Shown here piece after piece: positions 47,901 through 60,409 of a DNA stretch of 64,000 nucleotides. The position numbers and the translations under genes are program-made. The notes under the pieces are model-generated. The model saw only the letters and a program-made list of their open reading frames with translations, searched no databases and was not told the DNA's origin. Each line of letters opens with the position of its first letter. The first letter of the stretch is position 1. This DNA comes from Toxotes chatareus (lineage: Eukaryota; Chordata; Actinopteri; Toxotidae), in assembly GCA_016801885.1 (NCBI GenBank), contig CM028889.1:20528001-20592000 (forward strand), in the 5' to 3' direction.

Positions 47901-50900
47901 ATTGCATAGAGCTTAATTGACGCTGTTAATTCAGGGAAATTAGCACTGATAACATGCTGCATGCAGCAGGCTTCTTAATGTCTTGACTGACAGGCGAAAG
48001 AGCACACATCCTCTCCATCTCTCTGTCTCTTTTCTCTCATTCAAGGCCAAGTCATTTGCTTGCTCTCCTCTGCTCTCTTTCTCCCTCTCACTGTCTCTCT
48101 GACTGTGTTTGGTACATGAAAAAAAACATTTTATTTTTGAACATTTTTTATTTTTTTTTTGCGGCACACTGGTTCTTGCACTCCAACCGTCCTCTGCCCT
48201 GCAGTAACCCTGCTTCTCTCTCTCTCTGCCCCTCTTTTGTCACCTCTGTTTCTCGCTCCCTCTTTCTCTACTCGTCTCATCCTCCCCACTCTCCCTCCTC
48301 TACCTTCCTCCCTGCCTCTTCATTTTGTGCAATGCCACAGGGTCCTCCTGGTCCCCAGGGCTCTCCTCACCCTCAGCCTCCTCCCCCTAACAGTATGATG
48401 GGACCTCACAGTCAGGTAAAGCTCCCTCTCCCTCTTTCTCTCTCTCTTTTTCTCTGTTTTTGCTGTCTGCAGTCATTTGGGAACCCTGATTCTCAGTGCT
48501 GATGCTTCATGCTTTGGCATTCGCCTCAGCTTAATGCTTTATGCTGCTGTCAGTATTCACATGAACATGCTATTGAGTAATTAGAATAGCACTACATTTT
48601 GGGAGATGCGTGTCTCTTGTTGACTGAAATCTGTGTTTCTGTTGTAGTCCTTTATGTCGCCTCGCTTTGCTGGAGGCCCAAGAGGTCCCCCCATCAGGAT
48701 GGCCAACCAGGTAGACCTCTCACATGCACACACCTCTTGGATTCAGAATACATACATTTAAAACTTCAGTCTCATGAGATCTTTGTGTTTTATCCCTGCT
48801 AGCCACCAGGCGGAGGACCAGGTCCTCATCCCATGCTGCCTAATATGGACCCCACACGACCACAAGGTGTGGATCAGGGCTGTATTCTCTTTAACTGCAC
48901 ACTACATGTGCAGCAGAGAAAATTATTCCCTCGCTTCTCTCTTCATATAAAATGCCTTTATCCCGACAGGCCATCCTAACCTGGGGCCAATGCAGAGAAT
49001 GAGCGGCCCTCGAGGCATGGGACCAATGGGACCCGGTCCTCAGGTAGGCTACTCCACTCACATATAATATATTTTTGCTGTGTTGAAGACCTCCTGGTCA
49101 TGGTCTATACTTTATTTGTTCTGCTGATCAGTGGGTCTTATTTGTAAAAAAAAAAAAAAGAAATCGTACCTACTAAATCTAAAGCAAAGCTATTTTGAAA
49201 ATTATCTTAATGAGTGATTTGCATCTGATTATGGTATCCTGTGGTATAAAGCCTTAAACAATTTTATGATATTTGGTTGTTGTCCTCTCAGAACTTTGGT
49301 GGTGGGATGAGGCCTCCACACAACACCATGGGTCCTGGTATGCCAGGAGTGAACATGTGAGCCTTTTTTCTAAGATGTAAATACATGATCTCACAAGTAT
49401 TTCAACCTAAATGCAACATCTTACTAAGGTTTCTATTGTTCTTACCATCTAGGGGCCCAGGGACCGGCCGGCCATGGCCCAATCCCAACAATGCCAACTC
49501 TGTGAGTACTAACACACACACACACACAACACACACACAAACATGCACACACACACACCCAGAGAAATGGTGGTTCATATTGCAGCCAGATCTCCTCTCA
49601 GAGCAGCGGAGGTCTAATGTGTTCCAAGGTTCTAGTCTGGGATGTAATTGTAGTATTATGTGTCACGGTTTCCACAGACAGTTGGACAGACAGCCATAAT
49701 GGTGTTAGGATGATCAAATGATGAATGATGACATTTTGAGGTATAGAAAATGGTTTGCACTCCCATTTCTGGTCTGGTAATGTTTGTGTTTTTGGTTTCA
49801 GATGCCTTACTCATCACCCTCTCCTGGCGCATATGGGGTGAGAACACATCCTGACGTCTTAACTCCTGCATACTACAGAAATTTAAGCATATGAATATGC
49901 TTAAATTAGTAGTTTGTTATATATGTACTTACTTCTTTTTGATTGTTTCTCTAAAGGGGGCATCTGGAGGAGGAGGACCCCCAGGAACTCCCATCATGCC
50001 CAGCCCTGCAGGTTAGTGCTCCCCTGCTGTAAGCTGTTAATTGTTACCTTTTTTCGTGCACTATCTAGAATCAGTTATATGTGTGATTGTGCCTTTTCCA
50101 GACTCAAACAACTCTGGTGACAATTTGTATACCATGATCAACACTGGACCGGGCAACCGAAATAATGTAAGTGCCTTTTCATTGTCTTCTTTCTGCTTTG
50201 ACTCTGAATATTGTGATCTCTGAGTACAGTTAACATAAATTTGAAGACAGAGCACTTCTTTTTAGAAATTTATTTTGGTTGTTTCTAACGGCCTCGCTCC
50301 ACACATCCCTTTTGCAACAAGGCCATAACCCAAGTTCAGTGTTTTGCTGTGTCAAGAAACCTGTTTTAACAACACAGCAAAAAATCCGGGTCGGACCTAT
50401 GAATGTAATGAGGGTCACTTAGAAAAAAAAAAAAGTGGTTGACAGAGGACAACAATTAAGTGGCTGGGGCATACAATGTGTTGTGAGCCCCGCTGGTCGT
50501 TAAGAAAAGCTTCTACCATTATCCAAACACCTGACCTCTCCAGGTCAATATCATCTCAGTATACTCATTTGTCTAATGACTTCATGCAGCTGGTGGAGTG
50601 TGAGGATTTCCACCCTCTGGGCCATGCATCCATGTTGCTGGGCAAAATGTTTTTCTTCTTGTTGTGAAGTGCAAAATTCCTCCATGGACTCTGGTGCTAG
50701 CCACATAATAAATATTGAAATAACATTTAGTAATCTCTCACACTACTGAACTGCCTGCATTATATGATCTAGTCTTGTACCTTTCTCAGTTAGATTTAGG
50801 CTGTGAGATCAAGTAATGTTCAGACCGATCTGCACACACTGCTGAGGGGAAAGACAGAAAATAGGGAATTTCACTTCCTTGTGCATAAACAGAGCTGCCC

Positions 50901-52105
50901 TGCATGAAAAACACTTGTACTCAACATGGGTATCTTTGCCTTCCTGACATACACTCTTCCTGGGCTGCACTATCCACCCAGGAATGTACCGATGAGATTT
51001 TTTTTTTTTTTTTTAGAAACAAAACAAATTGTGTGTGATTTGATACTATAGGCTACTGTTTCAGTCAGTCCTGAAATGATCAGAATCGTTTTTTTTTTAG
51101 TTGAAAGAAGGACTTAAGTTCATGACAGAAGAAATAAGTCAGTGCTTTACTGTATAGAAACTGGGGTCCAGGGTTCTTCTCAGGTGCTTGTTATTTAGGA
51201 CTTTCCAGCTCTATGTGAACTGTGCTGAGGACATGTGGTAAGTGAGTCCTTGCTGTCTTGTTTCTCCTCCAGTTCCCTATGGGCCCTGGCTCTGACGGAC
51301 CCCTGGGAGCCATGGCTGGGATGGAACCACACCACATGAACGGGTCACTAGGTAACATCACCCTCTACAGTACACATGCTGACAGAAACGTTGGGCTTAC
51401 ATTCTTATGCATTAAATGAGTATACTTTTGTCCACTATGTCTCATGGCACATCAGTAGAGGCCAATAGATTGTTTTTCAGCTAGAGCCATTGTTTAAAAA
51501 AAAAAAAAAAAAAAAAAAAACATTCTTATGGTCATGAAGTGCAAACATTGCTTAGTTGTTTTTCACATTGCTTCGTTCTCAGGCTCTGGTGATATGGATG
51601 GAATGAACAAGGTAAATGTTGTAACCTCACAAAGAATCTTTGGATTTAAAACTTAATCCGGGAAAAAAAAGCGAAGTGATGGACATTTACAAAACTTTTG
51701 CGCACTCTTTGTTTCCAGAATTCCCCAAACAATTTAAGTGGCATTAGCAATCCTCCTGGGACCCCAAGGGATGATGGGGAGCTGAGTGGAAACTTCCTCC
51801 ACTCCTTTCAGAGTGAGAACGTAAGTCTCCCTTCTTGCCAGTTCCTCTCCTCAGCTGACATCACTGAACCGTTGGTGATTGCAGTAGTACTTTGATGAAG
51901 CCGGAGGTAGAGCACTGTTGACTGCACGGTAAAGTCACAGTCACAGCTTGTTAACATCACTGACTACAGAATCACTGTGGAGAGCAAGCTGTGCGTCTGA
52001 CCGAGGAACACTTGGTAGGGAAAAGGTGTGTGTGGATGTGTTTTAATCTCTCCTCTCTTCTCTGTGCATCCATAGTACTCTCCAACCATGACGATGAGTG
52101 TGTGA
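38542..52105 (+). CDS. ssbp3: SSBP3, single-stranded DNA-binding protein 3 / LDB1 partner (complete, 18 coding exons, 383 aa)
   Basis: Coding exons: 38542-38597, 39336-39408, 39565-39626, 39714-39798, 47074-47163, 48341-48415, 48648-48710, 48803-48866, 48970-49043, 49292-49356, 49453-49501, 49802-49837, 49957-50011, 50102-50166, 51273-51351, 51583-51611, 51719-51820, 52076-52105. The sum is 1,152 bases. SSBP proteins bind and stabilise LDB1 in LIM-homeodomain transcription complexes. Residues 1-92 form the LUFS/LisH region ([52 protein letters not shown]). The rest is Pro/Gly/Met-rich with the conserved MRPPHNTMGPGMPGVNMG, GGGGPPGTPIMPSPAD, GTPRDDGEL and terminal MTMSV. SSBP2 and SSBP4 are close paralogues; the glycine/proline tract and adjacency to ACOT11 favour SSBP3. 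Exons 5, 6 and 7 are multiples of three with phase-0 ends, so skipping keeps frame. Confidence 0.93.
44690..45030 (+). mobile_element. LINE reverse-transcriptase remnant in SSBP3 intron 4
   Basis: Frames here read MDDLSGQFNSCKTG, then (frameshifted or after a stop) HTDDLAMFSLCSAGF with QYGSTFDIRVNGKK, then KHLGQI. This order resembles the YADD region and following segment of non-LTR reverse transcriptases common in fish, with the active-site motif changed to HTDD. Frameshifts and stops show it is inactive. Confidence 0.6.
46440..46800. other. Candidate conserved noncoding block in SSBP3 intron 4
   Basis: Non-repetitive, base-balanced sequence with AT-hook and homeodomain-type words such as CAATTAG and GCATTAACAAATGG, and no coding frame. 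It looks unlike the AT-rich, repeat-bearing rest of the intron. Enhancer function is inference only. Confidence 0.25.
47700..47945. other. Candidate conserved noncoding block in SSBP3 intron 5
   Basis: A dense cluster of homeodomain-type cores (CAATTAG, CTAATTGC, TTAATTGA, GTTAATTC, AATTAGC) lies within about 130 bases at 47820-47945, about 400 bases before exon 6. SSBP3-LDB1 complexes work with LIM-homeodomain factors, so autoregulation is conceivable but unproved. Confidence 0.3.
49512..49559. repeat. CA microsatellite
   Basis: CA units with two interruptions, in the SSBP3 intron after exon 49453-49501. Confidence 0.9.
50167..51272 (+). other. SSBP3 intron 14
   Basis: About 1.1 kb with no exon or named element; it contains short A and T runs (50420, 51000, 51090). 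Confidence 0.5.
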
Positions 52106-54670
52106 CCCCCCTCCTCCTCCCCACCCAACATTATTTGCCATCATTCCAAGGATCTGAACTCACTATAGGACACGGCCAAACACATCAGCACCGAATCAGG
52201 GACAGGCGCCATTTTGGTTCCACTCTAACGCCAGAATGCTGATCGGAGAAAAATCAAAATGGCTGGCGACTACTTCTCCTTGCTCAAAATGAAGGGCAAT
52301 TTCGCCATTTATCACAACCCCAAGTGTGACAAAACCAGCTACTGAAATGCATACATGACACGTTTTATGTTCTTTGCAGAGCCCCCGTATCCCCTCTTAG
52401 TCCCCCCCCCTCCCCTCCCCCCAGCCCCAGAGCAAAGAGAAAAAAAATGGTTGAAGTTTACCTCTTGTACTTTTTAATTTTTGCTTTGTGGTGCAAGATG
52501 TGCAGGAAATGTCTCCGCTTTTGTCACTTAAAACACTGGAGAGTTTGCATATGCATTGTGTGCTTGGAAAGTCTTTGTCTTGTCATTTTACTTGTCGCCA
52601 TGCATACTGTGTCACAAAAGTCAGTTGACATAGGACTCAGAATTTGCCTTTTACTCTGTGGCCACCTTTCTAAATAATGTACTATTCTTCCCAATGCCCA
52701 CTCTTCTATTTAAAGAGGTTTTTAAAGGGGAAAAGATGTGAAAGAATACAGCTTTTATTGTGACGACCTTTCACAGTATGACAGTGCTCAGATAGTTCTT
52801 ACAATGTCAAATTGATCCCATGTGATCAATTTTATTTTTGACAGCAATGCCGCTCCGCTGTCTTCGCTGTTTCATTTAAACAGCCAGACCGCTGTTTGCA
52901 TTCTGTCAAAGGGAAGCCAGACTTCGGCATGAGAAGTGAGTGCATGAATGCTGAGAATCTGTGTACAACATACTACCTAGTGCTGCTCTTCTCTATGTGG
53001 ACACCTGCTTTGAGATGTGGTGTGTATCTCTTTACCTGCCTGTGCTTAACACTCTGTGCTCTTCATCGTCGTAGCCTTCTGTGTTATTTCCAGTTTGGTT
53101 GATTATGATGAAAATGGCCATGAATGAGCTGCCCATTTTAGTCTCATACATATTGGTTGTTCATACCTCCCTCCTGTATCATCGGTCGTCTCCTTGGCCC
53201 TGCCCCACCCCCCACCCCGCCCTTTGCTGACCCACACATTTTTTTATATTTTGATACAATCTTTGACTATGTATATTGCCCCAGTTATTCAGTTAGTCAA
53301 AGCTTTCTAAACTGATTCTAGTAGGCATCATTATAAACTTAGCAGCAGTCTTGTAAATGTGATAAGATTTTTTTTTTCTCCTGTGAACATTACGCATTAT
53401 ACACATCTGTCCTATGTTGCCTTTATTTGCTGATATTTTTTTATTTCAAATTGAGGAAAGATTGCTTGTTAATATAATTTTACAATAACTTATCTCACCG
53501 TGTGGGTTGTGTTATTATGACTGAAGTCGTGCCAGGAGTAACTGAGGTTTGTTATTGAAGCTGTAGAGATGACTGGTGTTAACTGAACAGTTAATCATCA
53601 CACATTATACACACCTACAAACCATCCATTTAATGATTGGGGGAAAAAAAATACCACACAGAATGTTGTTTTGTAATATAAGAGACAGGGAGGGATCCAT
53701 CTTCTATTTTTATAGGTTGTGCACAGCAAACAGCACCTACAGGCAAACAGCAGTTAACATCACATGTGCGTCTCTCCTTTGGCTGCAACTGTTCCAGCGA
53801 CACCACACACAACCAGCCTCACCAGACCGTTTATGTCTTCACTCAGTAATCCCTGCGGGGGAGCCAGGGGGTGCTGTAGTCCACAGACGACAGACGAATG
53901 AGAGGAGTCTGTGGCAGATGAAACCCTCTGCAGCTTGGGCCGAGCCTGCTGAGAAAGGATGTGGAACGACTCCGGTGGGTCACTAGGTAAATTTGAGTGG
54001 TTGCAAGTTCTACTACAGAAATTTGTTTCCCTTTATATTTTGTTTGTTATATTTTTTTCCTAATCTTTGAATTAATTATTTGTGAAGTACTTAGTTTTAT
54101 CTCTGCCTCTTTTTCTAAAATATTTAAATGACACAATCAGATCTGTACCGAGGAAACAGATTTCCTTTTTGGATTTGTCTATGACTAATTTAGAGTTAGC
54201 AAACTTAAGACTATACAATATGTTCATAAATATAAAATCTATAAAAATATATGTTATTTTTTAATATAAAATATGGCCGTAAATGTAAAATCCCAAAACA
54301 CAAACTGCTGATGACAGTTGTAAAACAGATCTGACAAATTCATATCAAAAAATGGTCCATCTGGAGAAAGCATACAATACAAATCCATTCTAAATGTTCA
54401 GTCCAATAACACGTCGCTCTCTTTGTGCTCATTTCCCCCCCTCTTTTGTCTTGCTCATAGATTCTTTATCTAACCAAGACACCCAGCATACAAGGTCAAA
54501 AAACTGGCACTCAAACTGTAATCTCCCTCAAATAAAATGTGCATTTCACTATGAAATGTCCACCCTGCCCTTAGATAATGAGTCTCTTGATATAAGATTT
54601 AGTCTGATCAAAATAATCAACCATTATCTGAAAAGGGTGCAGCAAATGTATTAAAAATGGGCCCAAATAA
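52106..54670 (+). other. SSBP3 3' UTR and downstream flank
   Basis: Sequence after the TGA is C-rich at first (52100-52430) then AT-rich. The first canonical forward AATAAA hexamers I found are at 54531-54536 and 54666-54671. The true 3' end may be closer and use a weak signal. No other gene is visible. Confidence 0.45.
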
Positions 54671-54860
54671 AATGACAAGCCTCATTTCTCACACTCATTA
54701 CATTAAAGAAAGTTACTACATTTCTTATGAGCCAACTGGTTGTGAAGACGATACACATTCAGCCAGAGGCCGTCACTCCAAAGTCTAGAGTAAAAAACAG
54801 CCCCATGTTTTCTCATGTCTGCCGCTCTTCTTTCTGTAGAGAAGATAGTGGCTTCACATT

Positions 54861-54872
54861 GCCCTCTGGTGG
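54861..54872 (-). promoter_or_regulatory. CTCF-type motif (reverse strand)
   Basis: Reverse-strand CCACCAGAGGGC matches CCASYAGRKGGC at all 12 positions. It lies between SSBP3 and DIO1. Confidence 0.45.
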
Positions 54873-56580
54873 GCTTCAGTGGCCTAGGCCAGAGGTCGGC
54901 ACAACATTTACATTACATGAACACACTGTGCATCCAGGCTTTGGCTTTACTTTTAGATTCAGATGTGAATCTTGACAAAAGTACATGGTTAGGAGGATCT
55001 GACCGTGTTCTGGATCCTGTCTAACAATAGGAAATGAGGCTGAGCTGCTGCTTGCTGGCCGGCCTCCACAGGATGTGGCCTGGCTGGGCAGGAGCCAAAC
55101 CTCTCCAACTTCAGAGCCACACAGTTAATGTTACGAAAGCTGTAGCGACACAAAACTGCTTTGTTCACTACCATATCCATGTAATAGACTTGTAACCAAG
55201 AGCTACGGTCCTGTAGTTTTTAAGCCTTTTTTGGTTTGTGTCACAGACTCTTTTTGTGTTTTATAAGTGAGCCAATCACATATTTTACTTTTACAGTCAG
55301 TTTTACACAAATCAGAAAAGTCAGGGCACACATTTGTGTCGATGCTGCTCTTTTATAGCTTGAATCATGAAAAATATTACAGGAGAACATATTAAAATGT
55401 ACCCAAACACAAGAGCAGGTTATTAATTTAGTGTTAATGTGGGGAATAGGCAGCAAATGCTTTAACAGACAAAACAAGATGAAAGCCAATGAAACTGGTT
55501 CTAAAAATACTGTCAAACAGCATGGAGTCTAATTACTCTTACCATGAGGGAAATTAAAAGTCTTTGACTATTGCATCAGCAATATTTTTTCCATTATCCA
55601 AATAATTGCAAGCCAATTTGTGCCCATTCACCACTTACATGGACTTTCAAACAAACATAGACCCCGAAAAGCTACAAGACTGAGCTGTTATGTAACACTA
55701 TAGAAGAAGTACAACAACAGACAGGCAGTTTTATAGTTATAGTAAGATTGGCATTTTCTTCAAACATCTTACATAATAAAAGTCAAAATCAATCCATGTG
55801 CAAAGGTAAGACAGTTAGTTATTAACTTGCGTCTAGGCCTGAATGCCACACTCCACAGCTCATATGTATGTATGTGTGCGCAGTGGACTTGTTGAACTTG
55901 CATAACCCACATACAGTACAGTATGTTTACCATTTATCACATCCAGACCAGACAGCAAACAACAGTCCGATCGGTGCGTGGTGGAAGACCGGTGTGTGCG
56001 TCAGCACTGAAGCCCCTGCAGCCACTTTCTCTGAGGAATAGTGATGTAAAAATGAAGACCACTGCAGCTTTGCAGACAGTCTTATTCTGTCTTTAATGGG
56101 TCACAGAGAGAGATGAGTCACAGTGACTCAGAGCAGCGACAATGCAACTACAGATATGTGGCAAACAATGGCTTCCACGCAGTTCTGGTGTTTCTCATTT
56201 TAATAATTTACTGTAAGAGCAATAACTTGGATCATTCATGAACATCTCGACATAATGCGATGTGATTTCCATTCAGCTATAAAGCCTTGCAGTGAAAGTA
56301 TGGAGAAACACTAAAACACACAAACATACAAAACTACAACACACACAGGTTATATGTTGTGCATAAATTGAGGGCTTGATGCAGGAGTCTTTCCAGATTT
56401 TTCTTTTATCATATTATAATGCAAACATTAAATTCTTTAAATGTAAAATTAATTAAACTGCAACAAAAAGCAAATGTATCCTGATATAAGATTTGTTTAA
56501 CAGAGAGCTTATTATACATTAAATGTGTCCCATCATAAATGCTCCCCCATCATTCAGAGAAAGACTACTTTTAAGTTACT
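54873..56580. other. SSBP3-DIO1 spacer
   Basis: No gene is visible. A reverse-strand ATTAAA at 56199-56204, about 380 bases past the SECIS, may end DIO1 transcripts. Confidence 0.4.
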
Positions 56581-56582
56581 TT

Positions 56583-56627
56583 CCATCAAATTACAGCTAC
56601 TCGAGTTTTGCACTGTAATCATCATGT
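56583..56627 (-). promoter_or_regulatory. SECIS element of DIO1
   Basis: On the reverse strand, ATGA (56625-56622) is followed 12 bases later by AAAA (56609-56606) in an apical loop. The arms ATTACAG and CTGTAAT pair perfectly (56619-56613 with 56596-56590). The 3' strand then reads TTGATG, so UGA faces GAU: tandem G-A/A-G pairs next to a U-U, the hallmark SECIS quartet. It lies about 650 bases past the DIO1 stop, where a eukaryotic selenoprotein gene needs it to recode UGA. Confidence 0.85.
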
Positions 56628-57270
56628 AAAAAGAAGCCTCCTGCTGAATTACCTTGGAGCATTTATAGACACAGGTAAATCTTGGTGTAAGAGAACTGGA
56701 AAACAAGAGCCTTCATCCATTTCAGCCTTGTCTTTAAACTTTAAACAGGCTTTAGAATTAAGACAACTTAAGTGAGAAGAAAAAAAACCACGAACACATG
56801 GACACACAAAACATCCCCTGTTCATTATGTGATACCTCAAACACAAACTGAGCATCTCTCTGTGTTTCACTTCATCTGGCTACAGAGGCCAACGGTTTAA
56901 TCTGTAGCTGTCACTAAGAAACACTGAGAAGTGAGTTCAAGCTGTCAGAGGTTGACAAGTGAGATCAGGTTCCAGAGTACAGAAGAACCTGGGGGCAATA
57001 TTAGTGCAGTTTTGGAGGGGGTTATAATATTTCTACTCGCGCCCTGGCTGATGTCAGAGATGCCTGAGAGCAGCTATAGATCTACATGTAAATGTGGCAG
57101 TGACTAGTGTCTTATTAAAGAAAAACTGAGAACGTTTACGGTGTTGTGTTATATCAGTAATATGTCGGTTAGAATGTTAACACCCTCAATCCCTGCTGAA
57201 CATAGAGATCCTTCTCCATATAGCAGTGGTTGGATGGCAACCACACGCATTGACTTGATTAACAATCTCC

Positions 57271-59361
57271 TTATTTCATCTTCTCCAGGAACGAATGCAC
57301 CTCTAACGGATTGTAGCCCCAAGGCCCCATCCCACCCTGTGGAACACAGAGCGAGGAATATTAATAATTTATAACACATAACATGTTCATTTAGATACAA
57401 ATTTCACTTAAATCAGAGAACATACCAGCATATGACTTTAGAGGCAAGTCTTTGACACGCAATAACCTGTAATTCTACATTTCTGGCATGTTAGACATGA
57501 GTTAGACATGAGTTAGACGTGCCAAAGAGAAGAATTCCAGTCCAGGTACTGTTCTTCACCACGAGACAGCGTATGCCCATAAGGCTGTTATTACTACTAA
57601 TCACACGATTGCATGAGAAGAGCAAGAGAGTGTGCAGTGAGAGAAATTTCCTCTGTCACCTTTCCTGGAAACTCACACCAAACAGGGTCACGCAAGATGA
57701 AAGTGCAGGAATGTGCCTTGGTTTTGCACAGGTCTCACCTTGTAGACGACTTTCCCCCCCTGCAGCACATAAAGCCTCTCGGGCAGAGCACCATACTTTA
57801 TGGCAGTGATGTCATTCATTTCATCCACAACCACAGGACATAGGGGCTCCTTCTGAACCAGGATGTGAGCTGCAGACAGTCTGTCCTCCAAGCTCCGGTG
57901 CTGGTTGATGTCAAAGTTGTTGGTAAAGGCCCAACCATCTGTGACGAGAGATGAAAAATGTGATTTCACAGGAGTGACACTGAGGGCAGCAAGACGTCAA
58001 AGTTGAGGGTTTATTTAAGAGTTTATTTTTGTCTAGCAAAGTACAGATCTCGAAGATTTCAGTTCTGGTTTATTTGGCGACACCTGTAGATACAGGTGAT
58101 GAAGTTGGAGGTGTGCAGCTTGTCTCCTGCAGCTCTTCATCTTACTGTTAGATTCTAACAGCTCACTGTGGCCGCTCCTTCTTCTTCCATTACTCCCTGC
58201 AACATTTTCAGCCCGACCCGCTTCCCAAACATGCCCAAAATGCCCACTTGTTTTGGTAGACGCATTTTTGATGAAGAGATAAAGTGAGCCAAACAACAAA
58301 TGTTTGTGAGCCCAACAGTAAATGTTTGGATCACTGACAAACACATTGCACTTCCTGTGACTACTTCATAATAAAAGTCAGCCCGTGTTTCGCCAGTGAA
58401 ACGCCTTTAATGTGAAGCTGAGGCACGTAGGAAATATTCTGTTTGTATTAGCAGTAACTTAATGCAGAATTGTTTTTTCTTCGGTAAAGTCGCAACAGAA
58501 ACCAAGTCCGTAATACTGCAAATATATAAATACAGCGATACTTTCAACAGTGGGCCATGAGCTCAGTCAGTAATGTGTTACAGCGACTTAACAGATATTT
58601 TTTTTTAAATCTAAATCTTCTAGATTGACGCTTTAAGAATTTAAGGAAAGTGCCAATAAATAAACACCGCTTTCTTTCTTTCTGAACATCTTTAAAGACT
58701 GTGGCAGCACCGTTTCTTCTCCGTTTCACGATGATAATTCCCTCACCTGTCGAAGTTAACTCACCTGTTGAATGTGCCTCTGCGATGTAGACCACGAGAA
58801 AGTCAGCCACATCGCTGAAATCCTTGACGAGTTGCTTGAACTCCCCAAGTTTGTACATGAACGGGGGTCAGGTGCAGCTTCCAAAACTCAGCACTAGCGG
58901 TCTGTTGTCTGCAGAGAAAGCACAGCTTATTTTTATTTTTTATCATATTTTATTTTATTTTTTAGCATCACAGAGACACGACTGGACCAAAGCATTGGAT
59001 GGGCGAGTCTCCTCCACAACGCACCTTTCAAGTACTTGCACACACTTGTTTTCTCTCCGTCCATGGTGACCACAGGTGAGTCCGGAGCCTCTTCTCCCTC
59101 AAAAGCCTCTTGTCCGAGGGACAGCCACATGTGCTGAGATGCGGTTTTGACAAAGTTGAATGTTTTAAACGTCAGACCCCAGTCCTCGTACCTAAAGTTG
59201 GGATTCTGGGTCATGGTGATCTTTTCACCCATTCTGAGGATCTGCTTCTTGGTGAAGCTTGGTGAGATAACATGCATGATCCTGATTATGATATTGAGTC
59301 CGATCATGTAGCAAAGCATGCATGCTGTCGAAAAATAGACCATCAGTTTTTGCAGAAACAT
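57271..59361 (-). CDS. dio1: DIO1, type 1 iodothyronine deiodinase (complete selenoprotein, 4 exons, 248 aa)
   Basis: Exons are 59361-59025, 58908-58765, 57938-57739 and 57336-57271 (TAA at 57273-57271); 747 bases in phase. The enzyme removes iodine from thyroxine to make T3 and clears reverse T3. A hydrophobic N-terminal segment (residues ~5-30) is the membrane anchor. The active site reads GSCTUPPF: the in-frame TGA at 58870-58868 is codon 126, the same residue number I recall for human DIO1. Other family landmarks are DFLVVYIAEAH, DGWAFTNNFDINQHRSLEDR, CPVVVDEM, YGALPERLYVLQGGKVVYK and terminal GGMGPWGYNPLEV. The Cys two residues before Sec and the PPF after it, with no N- or C-terminal extension, fit type 1 best. 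An automated caller reading TGA as stop would split this gene. Confidence 0.95.
58868..58870 (-). other. dio1: Selenocysteine codon (TGA) of DIO1
   Basis: The TGA lies inside exon 2 between the codons for GSCT and PPF, open on both sides. With the SECIS at 56583-56627 it should be read as selenocysteine, the catalytic residue of deiodinases. Confidence 0.95.
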
Positions 59362-60409
59362 GCTTGCTCCCTGGTGGTGTTCGTCCCGTTTTTCACGGCG
59401 TCTCTTGCAAAACTGTCATCTAATTGTTAAGCATGTCAGTTACCGCCCACTCGGCTCATGTTTGATAAAAGCGGCCTTCAATGTCTCTCTGTGAGCTCGT
59501 ACTTTCTGCCTCCCAAGTTGCAAAACAATTCGGTCAAGTGCTGAAGACTCAGAAAAAAAAACATAGAACTTTATCAGCTTCCCTGGCAAAAGTAAACATG
59601 CCATTTCATTTTTAAGGACAGACTTTCTAAGTTGATCAGCTCCATTTGTTGCCTTAGCACTGTGTATGCTACTGTGTGAGTCTGTCAGATAAAATTTCCT
59701 CTGCAAACTTGGAGGGAAAGGTCAAAACTACTGTTTTCCCTGTTATACCACTCTGTGTTGCATCTACAAAGATATTTTCTTGATGTCACAGATGTTTACT
59801 CCCTACCTGAAGGAATAAAATGTTTTTTAGTGGGTACAGCCAACAACTTAAACCTATACTTCTACAGACTCAGGATCAACATGCCACGAGAACAAATGCT
59901 GTGTCAGAGATAATTTACCTGTCGATGTGTGTTTCCCCTTACTTTAACCCGAACCCAACCTTATCCCTAATCCCAGCCAGCGGCCTTCTAAGGTGCTTAG
60001 CCTTACCTCAACCATACCCTGACCCCAACCTGTTATCTCTGTTTTGCCCAGCCATACCCGAACCTAAACCCTAACCCCAACCACAAAGATGGAACACTAC
60101 AGTGTTAACATAGTCTAAAGGGGGAACAGACTTCAGCACTTCAGTCCTATCTGTTTACTGTCTGAACTTTAAATGGCAGGTTATCTTCACCAATGACTAA
60201 TCTTTCACAATATTTTCAGGCTACTCTACACTGAAGTTACTGCTTCAGAAAGCATTAGCCTTGTTTTGTTGCTCCGTTCCAACCTTTCTTTGACTGATGC
60301 ATGGTCTTTTTTTATTTCTCTACTCTTCAGTTTGTCAGCCTATTAAAAAAGTATGCAAGCTGATTTGATGACCTACTGACAAAAACATTTTTATTACTTT
60401 GGAAGAAGA
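59362..60409. other. DIO1 upstream region with telomere-like tract
   Basis: This is DIO1 5' flank. Positions 59937-60090 are an imperfect run of ACCCTAACCC-like units on the + strand, a degenerate simple repeat common in fish rather than a real telomere. No gene is visible. Confidence 0.5.
59937..60090 (+). repeat. Degenerate CCCTAA-like tract
   Basis: Repeated words of the type AACCC, CCTAAT, ACCCTGACCCC and AACCCTAACCCC over about 150 bases, interrupted by unrelated sequence. Confidence 0.7.

Noticed and set aside
53576..53986. 136-codon frame downstream of SSBP3
   Set aside because: No domain, no splice context and no resemblance to known proteins; a frame this long is expected by chance in this much noncoding DNA.
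56815..56875. Alternative SECIS candidate starting ATGAAGTGAAACACA on the reverse strand
   Set aside because: The stem is only about seven pairs and the AA loop and opposing UGAU quartet are not in register; 56583-56627 fits much better.
59937..60090. CCCTAA-like tract as an internal telomere or fusion scar
   Set aside because: Units are irregular and interrupted, in the manner of a degenerate fish simple repeat; no long perfect TTAGGG array is present.
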